Source of the DNA: Rhodococcoides kyotonense
Lineage (GTDB): Bacteria; Actinomycetota; Actinomycetes; Mycobacteriales; Mycobacteriaceae
Direction: 5' to 3'
Assembly (NCBI RefSeq): GCF_900188125.1
Contig: NZ_FZOW01000005.1
Coordinates: forward strand, 310,001-374,000
Length of the DNA: 64,000 bases
Below the pieces are notes generated by a model. The model was not told the origin of the DNA and made no database searches. It worked only from the letters and a program-made list of their open reading frames with translations. The translations under genes were made by a program, and so were the position numbers. Positions 9,717 through 17,906 of the stretch are shown here, piece after piece; position 1 is the stretch's first letter, and the number at the start of each line of letters is the position of its first letter.

Positions 9717-10397
9717 ATGCGAGAAATGTTCGATTCACATGCTCGTCTGTCCTGGGTACTCGCTGGTCTGGCCGGGTTGGTGGGTGCCGCCGCATTCACC
9801 AACACGGCCGGCTACTTCGTCACGTTCATGACCGGCAACACCGAGCGTGGCGCGGTGGGATTCTTCCGCGGCGAGAACGCGATGGCCGCCGCGGCCATCC
9901 TGCTGATCCTCACATTCGTCGCGGGAGTCGTGATCGCGTCGTTGGCGCGGCGGCACCTGTGGCGCGACCATCCGCACGGCGCAACGGTATTGACGACCGT
10001 CGCCCTGGCCATCGCGTCGGCCGTGGACGTGGTGATGAGCGGATGGAGTGCACCGCAAGTCCAGTTCGTCCCGATCCTGTTCATCTCGTTCGCGATGGGC
10101 GCGCTCAACACGTCGTTCGTCAAGAACGGTGAAGTGTCGATTCCGCTGAGCTACGTGACAGGCACGCTCGTCAAGATGGGCCAGGGGATCGAGCGGCACA
10201 TCAGCGGGGGTTCGGCCAAGGACTGGCTCGAATACTTCCTGCTCTACGTGGGATTCACGATCGGTGCGCTCCTCGGCGGAGTCATGAGCCTGCTCATCAC
10301 AGGCCCGCAGATCCTGATGGCGGCCACCGTCGTGTGCGCCGTGACGACGCTGTACACCTACCGTCGAACGGTCGAGGACTCGTCGATTCTGGGATAG
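9717..10397 (+). CDS. YoaK/DUF1275 family membrane protein
   Basis: The 226-residue product has about six hydrophobic segments and the DUF1275 opening pattern (AGLVGAAAFTNTAGYFVTFMTGNTERGA), where the conserved MTGN motif follows the first helix. Family members are small polytopic membrane proteins of unknown function. An ATG at 9726 is an alternative start three codons in. It lies between the sulfate importer and the convergent CbiX-like gene, ending 13 bases before a palindrome, and may be transcribed with the importer or from its own promoter in the 63-base gap. Confidence 0.85.
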   Translation: MREMFDSHARLSWVLAGLAGLVGAAAFTNTAGYFVTFMTGNTERGAVGFFRGENAMAAAAILLILTFVAGVVIASLARRHLWRDHPHGATVLTTVALAIASAVDVVMSGWSAPQVQFVPILFISFAMGALNTSFVKNGEVSIPLSYVTGTLVKMGQGIERHISGGSAKDWLEYFLLYVGFTIGALLGGVMSLLITGPQILMAATVVCAVTTLYTYRRTVEDSSILG

Positions 10398-10409
10398 GGG
10401 CCTTCGGCC

Positions 10410-10455
10410 CATGTGCACGAAAATACATATCAGGCTATGTATTTTCGTGCACGTG
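10410..10455. terminator. 46-base palindrome between convergent genes (repeat copy 2)
   Basis: The left arm CATGTGCACGAAAATACATA pairs with the right arm across the loop TCAGGC, with one G-T type mismatch in the right arm. It differs from copies 1 and 3 by a compensated change (GAAAATAC instead of GGAAATAC, matched on the other arm), which shows that the pairing itself is being kept. Unlike the other copies it overlaps a coding end: the last codons and the stop of the - strand CbiX-like gene lie in its right half. A bidirectional terminator or REP-like element is likely. Confidence 0.7.
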
Positions 10456-11188
10456 CGGCGAAGCCGCCCACGGCGTCGTCGTACCGCGCGGACACCACCT
10501 CGGCCACGGCGCTGTGATCTCCGATCACGTCGGTCGTCACAGCGTCCGGTCGAAGTTCCGCGACGGCCGCGAACACTCGGTCGGTCAGCAGACCCGGCGC
10601 CAGGAACCACGGCGCGACGACGACCTTCTCGGCCCCCGCGGCGGACAGTCGAGCCAGTGCCTCGGCAGGCCCAGGGTCCTGCGCGGTCGCGAAGCATGTG
10701 ATCGCGGCAGTCCAGCGGGTGCCCAACAGAATTCGATCGGCGATTGCTCTGGTCCGCTGATTGGCCGGAGCGAACGAGGAGCCGACCGCCGCGACAGCAA
10801 TTCCCACCTCCGGGTCGTCCGGATCGACACCGGCGTCGACGATTCTGGACCGCAATGCGTCGACCAGTCTGCGATCGTCACCCAATACGGCAGCCTGCGC
10901 GAGCGCGAGGTTCGGATGACGCCCACGCGCGTCGTCGAGAAGTCCGGGAAGGTCGACGCGCGCATGAAAAGCGCTGCCCAACAACAGCGGTACGACGACC
11001 GCAGATGTGTGCCCGGCAGCGGCAACCTCGTCGAGAACATCTCCGAGACCCGGCTCGCTCAGATCCAGGAACGCGGTTCGTACATCGAGATCAGGCCGCC
11101 GAAGACGAACCTGCTCGACGACGGCAGCCACGGTCTCCGCCGAACGCGGATCGCGGCTGCCGTGAGCGACAGCGACCAGAACGCTCAT
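10430..11188 (-). CDS. CbiX/sirohydrochlorin chelatase-like protein
   Basis: A 252-residue duplicated-domain chelatase. Each half starts with a chelatase-type strand: residues 1-16 with VAVAHGS (metal-site His) and a second repeat around VAAVGSSFAP. Proteins of this family insert Fe2+ or Co2+ into sirohydrochlorin. Placement one base after cysN in the sir-cysH-cysD-cysN operon argues that it makes siroheme for the sulfite reductase, as proposed for the mycobacterial neighbour Rv2393. The start at 11188 (MSVLVAVAHGSRD) is favoured over an upstream ATG inside cysN. Its C-terminal residues, ending ARARKYIA, are encoded by the repeated palindrome, so the native end may have been altered by that element. 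Confidence 0.85.
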   Translation of the reverse strand: MSVLVAVAHGSRDPRSAETVAAVVEQVRLRRPDLDVRTAFLDLSEPGLGDVLDEVAAAGHTSAVVVPLLLGSAFHARVDLPGLLDDARGRHPNLALAQAAVLGDDRRLVDALRSRIVDAGVDPDDPEVGIAVAAVGSSFAPANQRTRAIADRILLGTRWTAAITCFATAQDPGPAEALARLSAAGAEKVVVAPWFLAPGLLTDRVFAAVAELRPDAVTTDVIGDHSAVAEVVSARYDDAVGGFAARARKYIA

Positions 11189-11189
11189 C

Positions 11190-12488
11190 TCACGCAGGAA
11201 CCGATTCACCCAGTTCGACGGCGGACAATGCATCACCGACGAGACCGGCGGCGAGCGTGTTGCCCCCGGCCGGATCGATCAGCAAGAAGCTGCCGGTGTG
11301 GCGGTTGACGGCGTAGTCGTCGGCGACAATCGGCTCTGCGACACGGATCGAGACCTTGCCGATGTCGTTGAGCTCCAACGACTCCGGCGACGGGTCGGCG
11401 GTGAGGTTCTGTTCGTCGAACTTCTCGACGAGTGTGCCGACGATGGCTTGCGTCGTGCGAGTTCCGTGCTTGAGCAGCACACGCGCGCCCGGTCGGAGTG
11501 GCTTCTCTGCCAACCAGCAGACGGTGGCGTCGAATTCGCCGATGGGCTCGGGGGCGTCCTCCGGCGAGACGATGGAGTCACCGCGGGAGACGTCGACGTC
11601 GTCGGCAAGAATCAGCGTGACGCTGCGTCCCGCGCTTGCGACGTCGAGTTCGCCGTCGGCGGTGTCGATGCGTTCGACGGTGGTACGCGTGCCCGACGGG
11701 AGTACGACGACCTGGTCGCCGGGGGAGACGGAGCCTGCGGCGACCTGTCCCGCGTAACCCCGGTAGTCCGGGAATTCGGCTGTGCGAGGACGGATCACGT
11801 ACTGAACCGGGAAACGCAGGCCGACACGGTGCGGTTCGGCATCGACCGGGACCGACTCGAGGTGCTCGATGAGCGTGGGGCCGTCGTAGTAAGGGGTGTT
11901 GGTCGAGCGGACGGCGACGTTGTCTCCGTGCAGGGCCGAGACCGGGATCTCGACGACGTCCTCCGACGCCCAGCCGAGCGACGACGTCAGCGAATTGAAC
12001 TCGGCGGAGATGTCGGCGAACACCGTGGCCGGATCCTCGACGAGGTCGATCTTGTTGACGGCGAGAACGAGCTTGGGCACACCGAGGAGTGCGAGAACTG
12101 CTGCGTGCCTACGGGTTTGCGTGATGACGCCTTTGCGGGCATCGACGAGCAGGATTACGAGCTGAGCCGTCGACGCGCCGGAGACCGTGTTGCGTGTGTA
12201 CTGTACGTGACCCGGCGTGTCCGCGAGGACGAAAGACCGTGCCGGAGTGGCGAAGTAGCGGTACGCCACGTCGATGGTGATGCCCTGCTCGCGCTCGGCG
12301 CGCAGACCGTCGACGAGAAGCGACAGGTCGGGCGTGCTGAGTCCACGGTCGACCGATGCGCGGGTGACGGCGTCGATCTGGTCTGCGAGAACGGATTTCG
12401 TGTCGTATAGCAGCCGTCCGACGAGGGTGGACTTGCCGTCGTCGACGCTACCCGCCGTGGCGAGACGCAAAAGCTGAGAAGTGCTCAT
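11190..12488 (-). CDS. cysN: Sulfate adenylyltransferase subunit 1 (CysN GTPase)
   Basis: A 432-residue GTPase of the EF-Tu-like family: P-loop GSVDDGKST near residue 13, DTPGHVQY, NKIDLVED, then beta-barrel domains. CysN hydrolyses GTP to drive formation of adenosine 5'-phosphosulfate by CysD. The ATG overlaps the last base of cysD (TGATG). It ends without a fused APS-kinase (CysC) domain, unlike the mycobacterial CysNC fusion, which fits a pathway that reduces APS directly with the neighbouring CysH. Longer in-frame starts run back into cysD and are not used. Confidence 0.95.
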   Translation of the reverse strand: MSTSQLLRLATAGSVDDGKSTLVGRLLYDTKSVLADQIDAVTRASVDRGLSTPDLSLLVDGLRAEREQGITIDVAYRYFATPARSFVLADTPGHVQYTRNTVSGASTAQLVILLVDARKGVITQTRRHAAVLALLGVPKLVLAVNKIDLVEDPATVFADISAEFNSLTSSLGWASEDVVEIPVSALHGDNVAVRSTNTPYYDGPTLIEHLESVPVDAEPHRVGLRFPVQYVIRPRTAEFPDYRGYAGQVAAGSVSPGDQVVVLPSGTRTTVERIDTADGELDVASAGRSVTLILADDVDVSRGDSIVSPEDAPEPIGEFDATVCWLAEKPLRPGARVLLKHGTRTTQAIVGTLVEKFDEQNLTADPSPESLELNDIGKVSIRVAEPIVADDYAVNRHTGSFLLIDPAGGNTLAAGLVGDALSAVELGESVPA

Positions 12489-13423
12489 CAGAAGTATCCT
12501 TCGCGCTTGCGGTCTTCCATGGCGGCCTCGGAGACACGGTCGTCTCCGCGGGTAGCGCCACGTTCGGTGAGTCGGGAGGCCGCGACCTCGGCGAGGATTG
12601 CCTCGTTGTCGGCGGCGTCGGACAGAACGGCTCCGGTGGTGGAGCCGTCGCCGACGGTGCGGTACCGCACCGAGAGTGTCTGCAGCTCTTCCGATTCCGT
12701 CGGCCCGCCCCAGACGCCCGGGGTCATCCACATGCCGTCGCGCTGGTACACCGGACGCTGGTGGGCGTAATAGATGCTCGCCAGTTCGACGTTCTCGCGG
12801 GCGATGTAGCGCCAGATGTCGAGCTCGGTGAAGTTGCTGAGCGGGAACACTCGAACCTGCTCGCCGGGGGAGTGCTTGCCGTTGTACAGGTTCCACAGCT
12901 CGGGACGCTGCTTCTTGGGGTCCCACTGTCCGAATGCGTTGCGCAGCGAAAAGATTCGCTCTTTGGCACGTGCGCGCTCTTCGTCGCGGCGTGCGCCGCC
13001 GAACACCGCGTCGAAACGGTTCTCGGAGATAGCGTCGAGCAGCGGCACGGTCTGCAGTGGATTGCGGATGCCGTCGGGGCGCTCGGTGAGGCGACCGTCG
13101 GCGAGGTAGTCCTCCACCTTCGCGACATGCAGGCGCAGGTTGTACTTCGCGACGACGTGGTCGCGGAAGTCCAGCACTTCCTGCAGGTTGTGGCCGGTAT
13201 CGACGTGCAGTAGCGAGAACGGCAGCGGGGCAGGCCAGAACGCCTTGATGGCCAGGTGCAGCAGGACCGTCGAGTCCTTGCCTCCGGAGAACAGGATGAC
13301 GGGGCGTTCGAATTCGCCCGCTACCTCGCGGAAGATGTGGATGGCCTCGGACTCGAGAGCGTCGAGCGTGTCGAAGCGAGCGGCGTCGACCTTGGGGCGC
13401 TCGGTGGCGAAGTTCAATGTCAT
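12488..13423 (-). CDS. cysD: Sulfate adenylyltransferase subunit 2 (CysD)
   Basis: A 311-residue PP-loop enzyme with the ATP-binding SGGKDST motif (PVILFSGGKDSTVLLHLA) and the C-terminal GYF ending typical of CysD (MEDRKREGYF). With CysN it adenylates sulfate to APS. The chosen ATG at 13423 overlaps the cysH stop (ATGA); an upstream ATG at 13441 would add six residues inside cysH. Second step in the sulfate-reduction operon after uptake. Confidence 0.95.
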   Translation of the reverse strand: MTLNFATERPKVDAARFDTLDALESEAIHIFREVAGEFERPVILFSGGKDSTVLLHLAIKAFWPAPLPFSLLHVDTGHNLQEVLDFRDHVVAKYNLRLHVAKVEDYLADGRLTERPDGIRNPLQTVPLLDAISENRFDAVFGGARRDEERARAKERIFSLRNAFGQWDPKKQRPELWNLYNGKHSPGEQVRVFPLSNFTELDIWRYIARENVELASIYYAHQRPVYQRDGMWMTPGVWGGPTESEELQTLSVRYRTVGDGSTTGAVLSDAADNEAILAEVAASRLTERGATRGDDRVSEAAMEDRKREGYF

Positions 13424-14130
13424 GATGCGTGCAACCCACATTCCGTTTTGGCCTTACCGGCCCACCGTCCGCTACGCGGATCGGCGCCGGGGGCGGGCTT
13501 GACGGTGCACGGCCTGCACCCGATCGATGGATAACCTTCGTCGACAAGCGGATTGACGAGAATTCCGTGCTCGTCGATGTACCGCTGCATGTCGTCGTCG
13601 GACCAGGCGGCGATGGGATTGATCTTGACGAGCCCGAATGCGTCGTCGAACGAGATCAGCGGCGCATTGGCGCGTGTGGGTGCCTCGACGCGTCGGATGC
13701 CGGTGACCCAGGCGCTGTAGTTGGCGAGTTCCTTCTTCAGCGGCGCGACCTTGCGCAACGCGCAGCATCGGTTGGGCTCACGGGCGAACAGGTCCTTGCC
13801 CTCGATCGAATCCTGTTCGGCGACAGTGTTGTCCGCGCGTGCATTGATGACGTTGACGCCGTAGACGGCCTCGACTGCGTCGCGTGTGCCGATGGTCTCG
13901 GCGAAGTGGTAGCCCGTATCGAGAAAGAGCACGTCGACACCCGGGTGTACTTCTGCGGCCAGCTTGACGAGCACCGCATCCTGCATGTTGGAGGCGACGA
14001 TGTAGTCGCTGCCGAACTCACGCTCGGTCCACTGCAGCAGTTCTTCTGCACTCGCACCGTCGAGTTCACGGGCACCGCGCTCGGCGATCGCCTTCAACTC
14101 GTCGACTGTGAGGTTCAGTTTCGTGCTCAT
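13420..14130 (-). CDS. cysH: Adenylyl-sulfate (APS) reductase CysH
   Basis: A 236-residue PP-loop reductase. It carries the two cysteine pairs that bind a [4Fe-4S] cluster in APS reductases (NRCCALRKV and IGCRPCT) and the catalytic C-terminal Cys in KTECGLH, so it should reduce APS rather than PAPS to sulfite. The start at 14130 overlaps the sir stop by four bases; an upstream ATG at 14163 would lie inside sir. It is the second gene of sir-cysH-cysD-cysN-cbiX. Confidence 0.95.
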   Translation of the reverse strand: MSTKLNLTVDELKAIAERGARELDGASAEELLQWTEREFGSDYIVASNMQDAVLVKLAAEVHPGVDVLFLDTGYHFAETIGTRDAVEAVYGVNVINARADNTVAEQDSIEGKDLFAREPNRCCALRKVAPLKKELANYSAWVTGIRRVEAPTRANAPLISFDDAFGLVKINPIAAWSDDDMQRYIDEHGILVNPLVDEGYPSIGCRPCTVKPAPGADPRSGRWAGKAKTECGLHAS

Positions 14131-15848
14131 CGCAAATCCGCCTCGTCTGCTCGTACGGCCCACTGCGCGAACCGCTCGCCGTCCTCGCGGTGCTTGACGA
14201 AATTCCGCACCACTCGTTCGATGTAGTCACCCAGCTCGGTGCTGTTGACCTTGTGCTGGCGCAGCTTTCGGCCGAACGCACTGTCCAGTCCGAGGCTGCC
14301 TCCAAGGTGAACCTGGAATCCTTCGACCTGATTCCCGTCACCGTCGTCGACGAGCTGGCCCTTGAACCCGATGTCCGCGATCTGCGACCGCGCGCACGAG
14401 TTGGGGCAACCGTTGATGTTGATCGTCACCGGCACGTCGAGCTGGGCATTGATGTCCGCGAGGCGGGCTTCCAGATCCGGAACGAGGACCTGAGAGCGCT
14501 TGCGCGTCTCGGCGAACGACAGCTTGCAGAACTCGATTCCGCTGCACGCCATCAGGTTCTTGCGCCAGTGCGAGGGGCGCGCAGGCAGCCCGAGCGCGTC
14601 GAGATCGGAGATCAGGTCTTCGAGCTTGTCATCGGGGACGTCGAGGACGATGAGCTTCTGGTACGGAGTGAAGCGAATGCGATCCGACCCGGCCTTCTCG
14701 GCCGCGTCGGCGACCTTGCCGAGGATGGTTCCGGACACTCGGCCTGCGATCGGGGCGACACCGACGGCGTTGAGGCCGTTCTTCAGCTTCTGGATGCCGA
14801 CGTGGTCGCGTGGGCGCGACGGCTTCTCGGGAGCAGGCCCGTCGATGAGCTTGCGGTGCAGGTATTCGTCCTCGAGCACCTGGCGGAACTTCTCGATGCC
14901 CCAGTCCTTGATCAGGAACTTCAAGCGAGCCTTGGTGCGCAGACGGCGGTAGCCGTAGTCACGGAAGATCGAGACGACGCCTTCCCAGACGTCGGGGACC
15001 TCCGCGAGCGGTACCCAGACTCCGACGCGTTGCGCCAGCATCGGGTTGGTGGACAGCCCGCCACCGACCCAGAGGTCCAGACCAGGACCGTGTTCGGGGT
15101 GGTTCACGCCGATGAAGGCGACGTCGTTGATCTCGTGGACCACGTCCTGCAGGCCGGAGATCGCGGTCTTGAACTTGCGGGGCAGGTTCGAGTACTCGGG
15201 CTTACCGATGTAGCGCTCGACGATTTCGTCGATCGCCGGTGTGGGATCGAGAATTTCGTCGACGGCCTCGCCTGCGAGAGGTGAACCGAGGACGACGCGG
15301 GGGCAGTCACCGCACGCCTCGGTGGTCTTCAGCCCGACAGCCTCGATGCGACGCCAGATCTCGGGGACGTTCTCGACCTCGATCCAGTGGTACTGCACGT
15401 TCTCGCGGTCGGACAGGTCGGCGGTGTCGCGGGCGAACTCCTTCGAGATCCCGGCGAGTGTGCGGACCTGTTCGACGTTGAGCGCACCGGCGTCGCACCG
15501 GATGCGCATCATGAAGTACTTGGCTTCGAGCAGATCGATGTTGTCGTCACCGGTGAACGTGCCGTCGTAACCCTGCTCGCGCTGGGTGTAGAGGCCCCAC
15601 CAGCGGAAGCGGCCGCGCAGATCGCTCTTGTCGATGCTGTCGAAGCCCTGCTTCGAGTAGATGTTCTCGATGCGCGCGCGCACGTTGAGCGGGTTGTCGT
15701 CCTTCTTGGACTGCTCGTTGGGATTGAGCGGTTCGCGGTAGCCGAGCGCCCACTGGCCCTCGGCCCGACGCTTCGTGGGGCGCGCTGTGCGTTCCCTCGG
15801 GGCAACGCGCGTAGCCGCGTCGTTGGGGGCGTCGGTGGTCGACGACAT
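14127..15848 (-). CDS. sir: Ferredoxin-dependent sulfite reductase (Sir/NirA type)
   Basis: A 573-residue siroheme/[4Fe-4S] enzyme reducing sulfite to sulfide. Cluster cysteines are seen in CSGIEFC and GCPNSC, and substrate/siroheme Arg/Lys segments in VLGSPLAGE and LRTKARLKFLIKDWG. Tyr87 (WGLYTQR) and Cys179 (TEACGDCPR) correspond to the Tyr-Cys pair that is cross-linked in the M. tuberculosis homologue. I chose the ATG at 15848 because AGGAG sits six bases upstream; the ATG at 15863 (MQEQQ) has a weaker site. It heads the - strand sulfate-reduction operon and is preceded by a 140-base leader with a cysteine-rich upstream ORF. Confidence 0.95.
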   Translation of the reverse strand: MSSTTDAPNDAATRVAPRERTARPTKRRAEGQWALGYREPLNPNEQSKKDDNPLNVRARIENIYSKQGFDSIDKSDLRGRFRWWGLYTQREQGYDGTFTGDDNIDLLEAKYFMMRIRCDAGALNVEQVRTLAGISKEFARDTADLSDRENVQYHWIEVENVPEIWRRIEAVGLKTTEACGDCPRVVLGSPLAGEAVDEILDPTPAIDEIVERYIGKPEYSNLPRKFKTAISGLQDVVHEINDVAFIGVNHPEHGPGLDLWVGGGLSTNPMLAQRVGVWVPLAEVPDVWEGVVSIFRDYGYRRLRTKARLKFLIKDWGIEKFRQVLEDEYLHRKLIDGPAPEKPSRPRDHVGIQKLKNGLNAVGVAPIAGRVSGTILGKVADAAEKAGSDRIRFTPYQKLIVLDVPDDKLEDLISDLDALGLPARPSHWRKNLMACSGIEFCKLSFAETRKRSQVLVPDLEARLADINAQLDVPVTININGCPNSCARSQIADIGFKGQLVDDGDGNQVEGFQVHLGGSLGLDSAFGRKLRQHKVNSTELGDYIERVVRNFVKHREDGERFAQWAVRADEADLR

Positions 15849-15974
15849 CTGTTGCTCCTGCATCTTTTCTCTACCGGGCGGCCAAGGGGAGGGGCTGAGA
15901 CTCACCACTTGCACACGCGTCCGGACGGATCGGGGGTGTGACGAGGTACTACGGATGGTGCGTGGGTCGAGGGG

Positions 15975-15989
15975 GAGCCCTGAGGGCTC
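15975..15989 (-). promoter_or_regulatory. GC-rich hairpin overlapping the leader-peptide stop codon
   Basis: GAGCCC and GGGCTC arms flank a three-base TCA/TGA loop. On the - strand the stem starts within the TGA stop of the cysteine-rich upstream ORF, so a ribosome stopped at or near the end of that ORF would keep it open. It is a candidate for the switch coupling leader translation to sir expression. Only the sequence symmetry is observed. Confidence 0.45.
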
Positions 15990-16092
15990 AGCTACACACT
16001 CGACAGCATCGACACGACGAGCTGCAGACACGCTTGAGATCGACGTGGCGACGCGCCACGAGTCGAATCCCGGTATCAATCACGGGTCCCAT
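15988..16092 (-). CDS. Cysteine-rich upstream ORF (attenuator leader) of sir-cysH-cysD-cysN
   Basis: A 34-codon ORF on the - strand whose last 12 residues are CSSSCRCCRVCS: five Cys codons just before the stop, a strong bias for so short a frame. It ends 139 bases before the sir start. Mycobacterial sir operons carry leaderless cysteine-run ORFs at this position that lower operon expression when cysteine is plentiful; the same role is inferred here. TATGGC ends eight bases before the ATG and could be the -10 of a leaderless transcript. In-frame GTG codons downstream, for example before ARRHVDLKRV, are alternative starts. Confidence 0.7.
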   Translation of the reverse strand: MGPVIDTGIRLVARRHVDLKRVCSSSCRCCRVCS

Positions 16093-16125
16093 TGTGCCAC
16101 GCCATACGCCCAGGTCGAACCGCGG

Positions 16126-16161
16126 CAGCCTATTTACCCCATATTTTCGGTAAATAGGCTG
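16126..16161. promoter_or_regulatory. Inverted repeat between divergent sir leader and hemW
   Basis: Perfect 13-base arms (CAGCCTATTTACC and its complement) are separated by 10 A+T-rich bases. The element lies about 34 bases upstream of the leader ORF start on the - strand and 59 bases before hemW on the + strand. Its place upstream of, rather than inside, the sir transcript favours an operator for a dimeric repressor or activator over a terminator. No other copy was found in the window. Confidence 0.55.
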
Positions 16162-16220
16162 GCAGAGCGGCTGCATTCGCGTGGCGAAAGGAGGCGTCCG
16201 CGGTCTGGGACACTGGAGGA

Positions 16221-17429
16221 GTGAACATTCTCGCCGCGACATCCGTCCCCTTCGCGTTGCCCGACGCGGCATTCGACGGCGTCGGGTCGCGGCCGTTCGG
16301 AATCTACGTTCACGTTCCGTTCTGTGCGACTCGGTGCGGATACTGCGATTTCAACACCTACACGGCCGGTGAGCTGGGTACTTCCGCGTCACCGCAATCC
16401 TGGCGCGAGGCGATGCGTCGGGAACTGGATGCCGCGGCGTCATTGTTCGCCGACCGGGCGGGCTTCGTGCCGTCGGCCGACACGGTGTTCGTCGGAGGTG
16501 GGACGCCGTCGCTGTTGGGCGGCGACGGTCTGGCCGACGTGCTGGACGCCGTTCGCGGCAGTTTCGGCCTGTCCGACGGTGCCGAGGTGACCACGGAGTC
16601 CAATCCGGAGTCGACGTCACCCGAATTCTTCGACGCGCTCCTGTCGGCAGGTTTCACACGAGTCTCGCTCGGTATGCAGTCCGCGGCCGCACATGTCCTC
16701 AGGGTTCTCGACCGCACCCACACACCCGGCCGAGCCGTGGCCGCCGCACGAGAAGCGAAGGCGGCAGGCTTCGGCCACGTCAATCTGGATCTCATCTACG
16801 GCACGCCGGGGGAGCGTCCCGAGGATCTGGACAGCTCGCTCGCGGCGGTCCTGGACTCGGGCGTCGACCATGTCTCGGCATACGCGTTGATCGTCGAGGA
16901 CGGAACGGCCATGGCCCGCAAGGTCAGGCGCGGTGAACTGCCCGCACCCGACGACGACGTTCTCGCAGCCCGGTACGAGCGCATCGATTCGGTGCTGTCC
17001 GGGGCGGGCCTGTCCTGGTACGAGGTGTCCAACTGGGCCACCGACTCGGCCGCCGAATGCAAGCACAACGTCGGCTACTGGGACGGTGGTGACTGGTGGG
17101 GCGCGGGACCGGGCGCACACAGTCACGTCGGTGGTACTCGCTTCTGGAACGTCAAGCACCCGGCCCGCTATGCGGAGCAGTTGGCGTCGGGTGAGTTCCC
17201 GGTGGCGGGCAGCGAATTATTGACCAGCGAAGACCGTCACCTCGAGGAGCTGATGCTCAAGATCAGGTTGCGCTCCGGACTCCCGAAGGGCGTGCTCGAC
17301 GACGCCGAACGCCGTGCCGCCGATCAGGTCGTCGCCGACGGGCTCATGGTCGTCGAGGATGAGAACTTCGTACTCACTGACCGCGGCCGCCTGCTCGCGG
17401 ACGCTGTCGTGCGCAGCATCGCTTCGTGA
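16221..17429 (+). CDS. hemW: Radical SAM heme chaperone HemW
   Basis: A 402-residue radical SAM protein with the cluster motif CATRCGYC (Cys35, 39, 42) followed by DFNTY, and the family segments VFVGGGTPSLL, ESNPES and SLGMQS. The lack of the extended HemN features and the Cys motif with Phe-Asn after it fit HemW, which delivers heme to target enzymes, rather than true coproporphyrinogen dehydrogenase; many databases still call it an oxygen-independent coproporphyrinogen oxidase. It starts at a GTG with GGAG five bases upstream and matches the mycobacterial position of Rv2388c. It is divergent from the sulfite reductase operon. Confidence 0.9.
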   Translation: MNILAATSVPFALPDAAFDGVGSRPFGIYVHVPFCATRCGYCDFNTYTAGELGTSASPQSWREAMRRELDAAASLFADRAGFVPSADTVFVGGGTPSLLGGDGLADVLDAVRGSFGLSDGAEVTTESNPESTSPEFFDALLSAGFTRVSLGMQSAAAHVLRVLDRTHTPGRAVAAAREAKAAGFGHVNLDLIYGTPGERPEDLDSSLAAVLDSGVDHVSAYALIVEDGTAMARKVRRGELPAPDDDVLAARYERIDSVLSGAGLSWYEVSNWATDSAAECKHNVGYWDGGDWWGAGPGAHSHVGGTRFWNVKHPARYAEQLASGEFPVAGSELLTSEDRHLEELMLKIRLRSGLPKGVLDDAERRAADQVVADGLMVVEDENFVLTDRGRLLADAVVRSIAS

Positions 17430-17452
17430 GGGCCGACGTTCCGGGTGGCGGG

Positions 17453-17779
17453 TCAGGCCCCGAGCAGGTCGTAGTCGAACACTCTGGCATGCAGGACGGT
17501 CCGGTTCCGCAGGGCGGCACGCACCGCTCGGTGCAGCCCGTCCTCCAGATACACGACGCCTCGGTAGTGGACGGCGTGCGGGAACAGGTCACCGTAGAAC
17601 GTGGAGTCCTCGGACAGCAGGCGGTCGAGTTCGAGGACCTTGGTGGTCGTGACGATCTCGTCGAGCCTGAGCTGTCGCGGCGGGATCTTCGACCAATCGC
17701 GTAGCGACAACCCATGCTCGGGGTAGGGCTTGCCGTCGCGAACGCCTTTGAAGATCATTCGGTATCCGTCGTCGTCCAC
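17453..17779 (-). CDS. Conserved hypothetical protein with a ParB-like DGLHRA motif
   Basis: A 108-residue protein, not confidently recognised. The C-terminal half (RGVVYLEDGLHRAVRAALRNRTVLHARVF) resembles the DGHHR nucleotide-binding segment of ParB/sulfiredoxin-fold proteins, and the middle (DEIVTTTKVLELDRLLSEDS) looks helical. There is no signal peptide or membrane segment. It stands alone, convergent with hemW and divergent from hrcA. A real gene is likely from the well-formed domain-like pattern and codon use like its neighbours; a nucleic-acid or nucleotide-binding role is only a guess. Confidence 0.6.
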   Translation of the reverse strand: MDDDGYRMIFKGVRDGKPYPEHGLSLRDWSKIPPRQLRLDEIVTTTKVLELDRLLSEDSTFYGDLFPHAVHYRGVVYLEDGLHRAVRAALRNRTVLHARVFDYDLLGA

Positions 17780-17906
17780 TGAGCCACCCGACCACAGTAA
17801 GGCCTTTCGATCGGGACGGCGTCACGGCCACTAGACTCGAACGACGGTGCGGCAGATCGGCCCGGCGGGGGGAATCGAAAAGACAGTGGAATGGAGGTGG
17901 ACACCG

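Noticed and set aside
15849-16079. N-terminal extension of sulfite reductase to an ATG at 16079
   Set aside because: The extra 77 residues include leader RNA translated in another frame than the Cys ORF, and a good ribosome site precedes the ATG at 15848.
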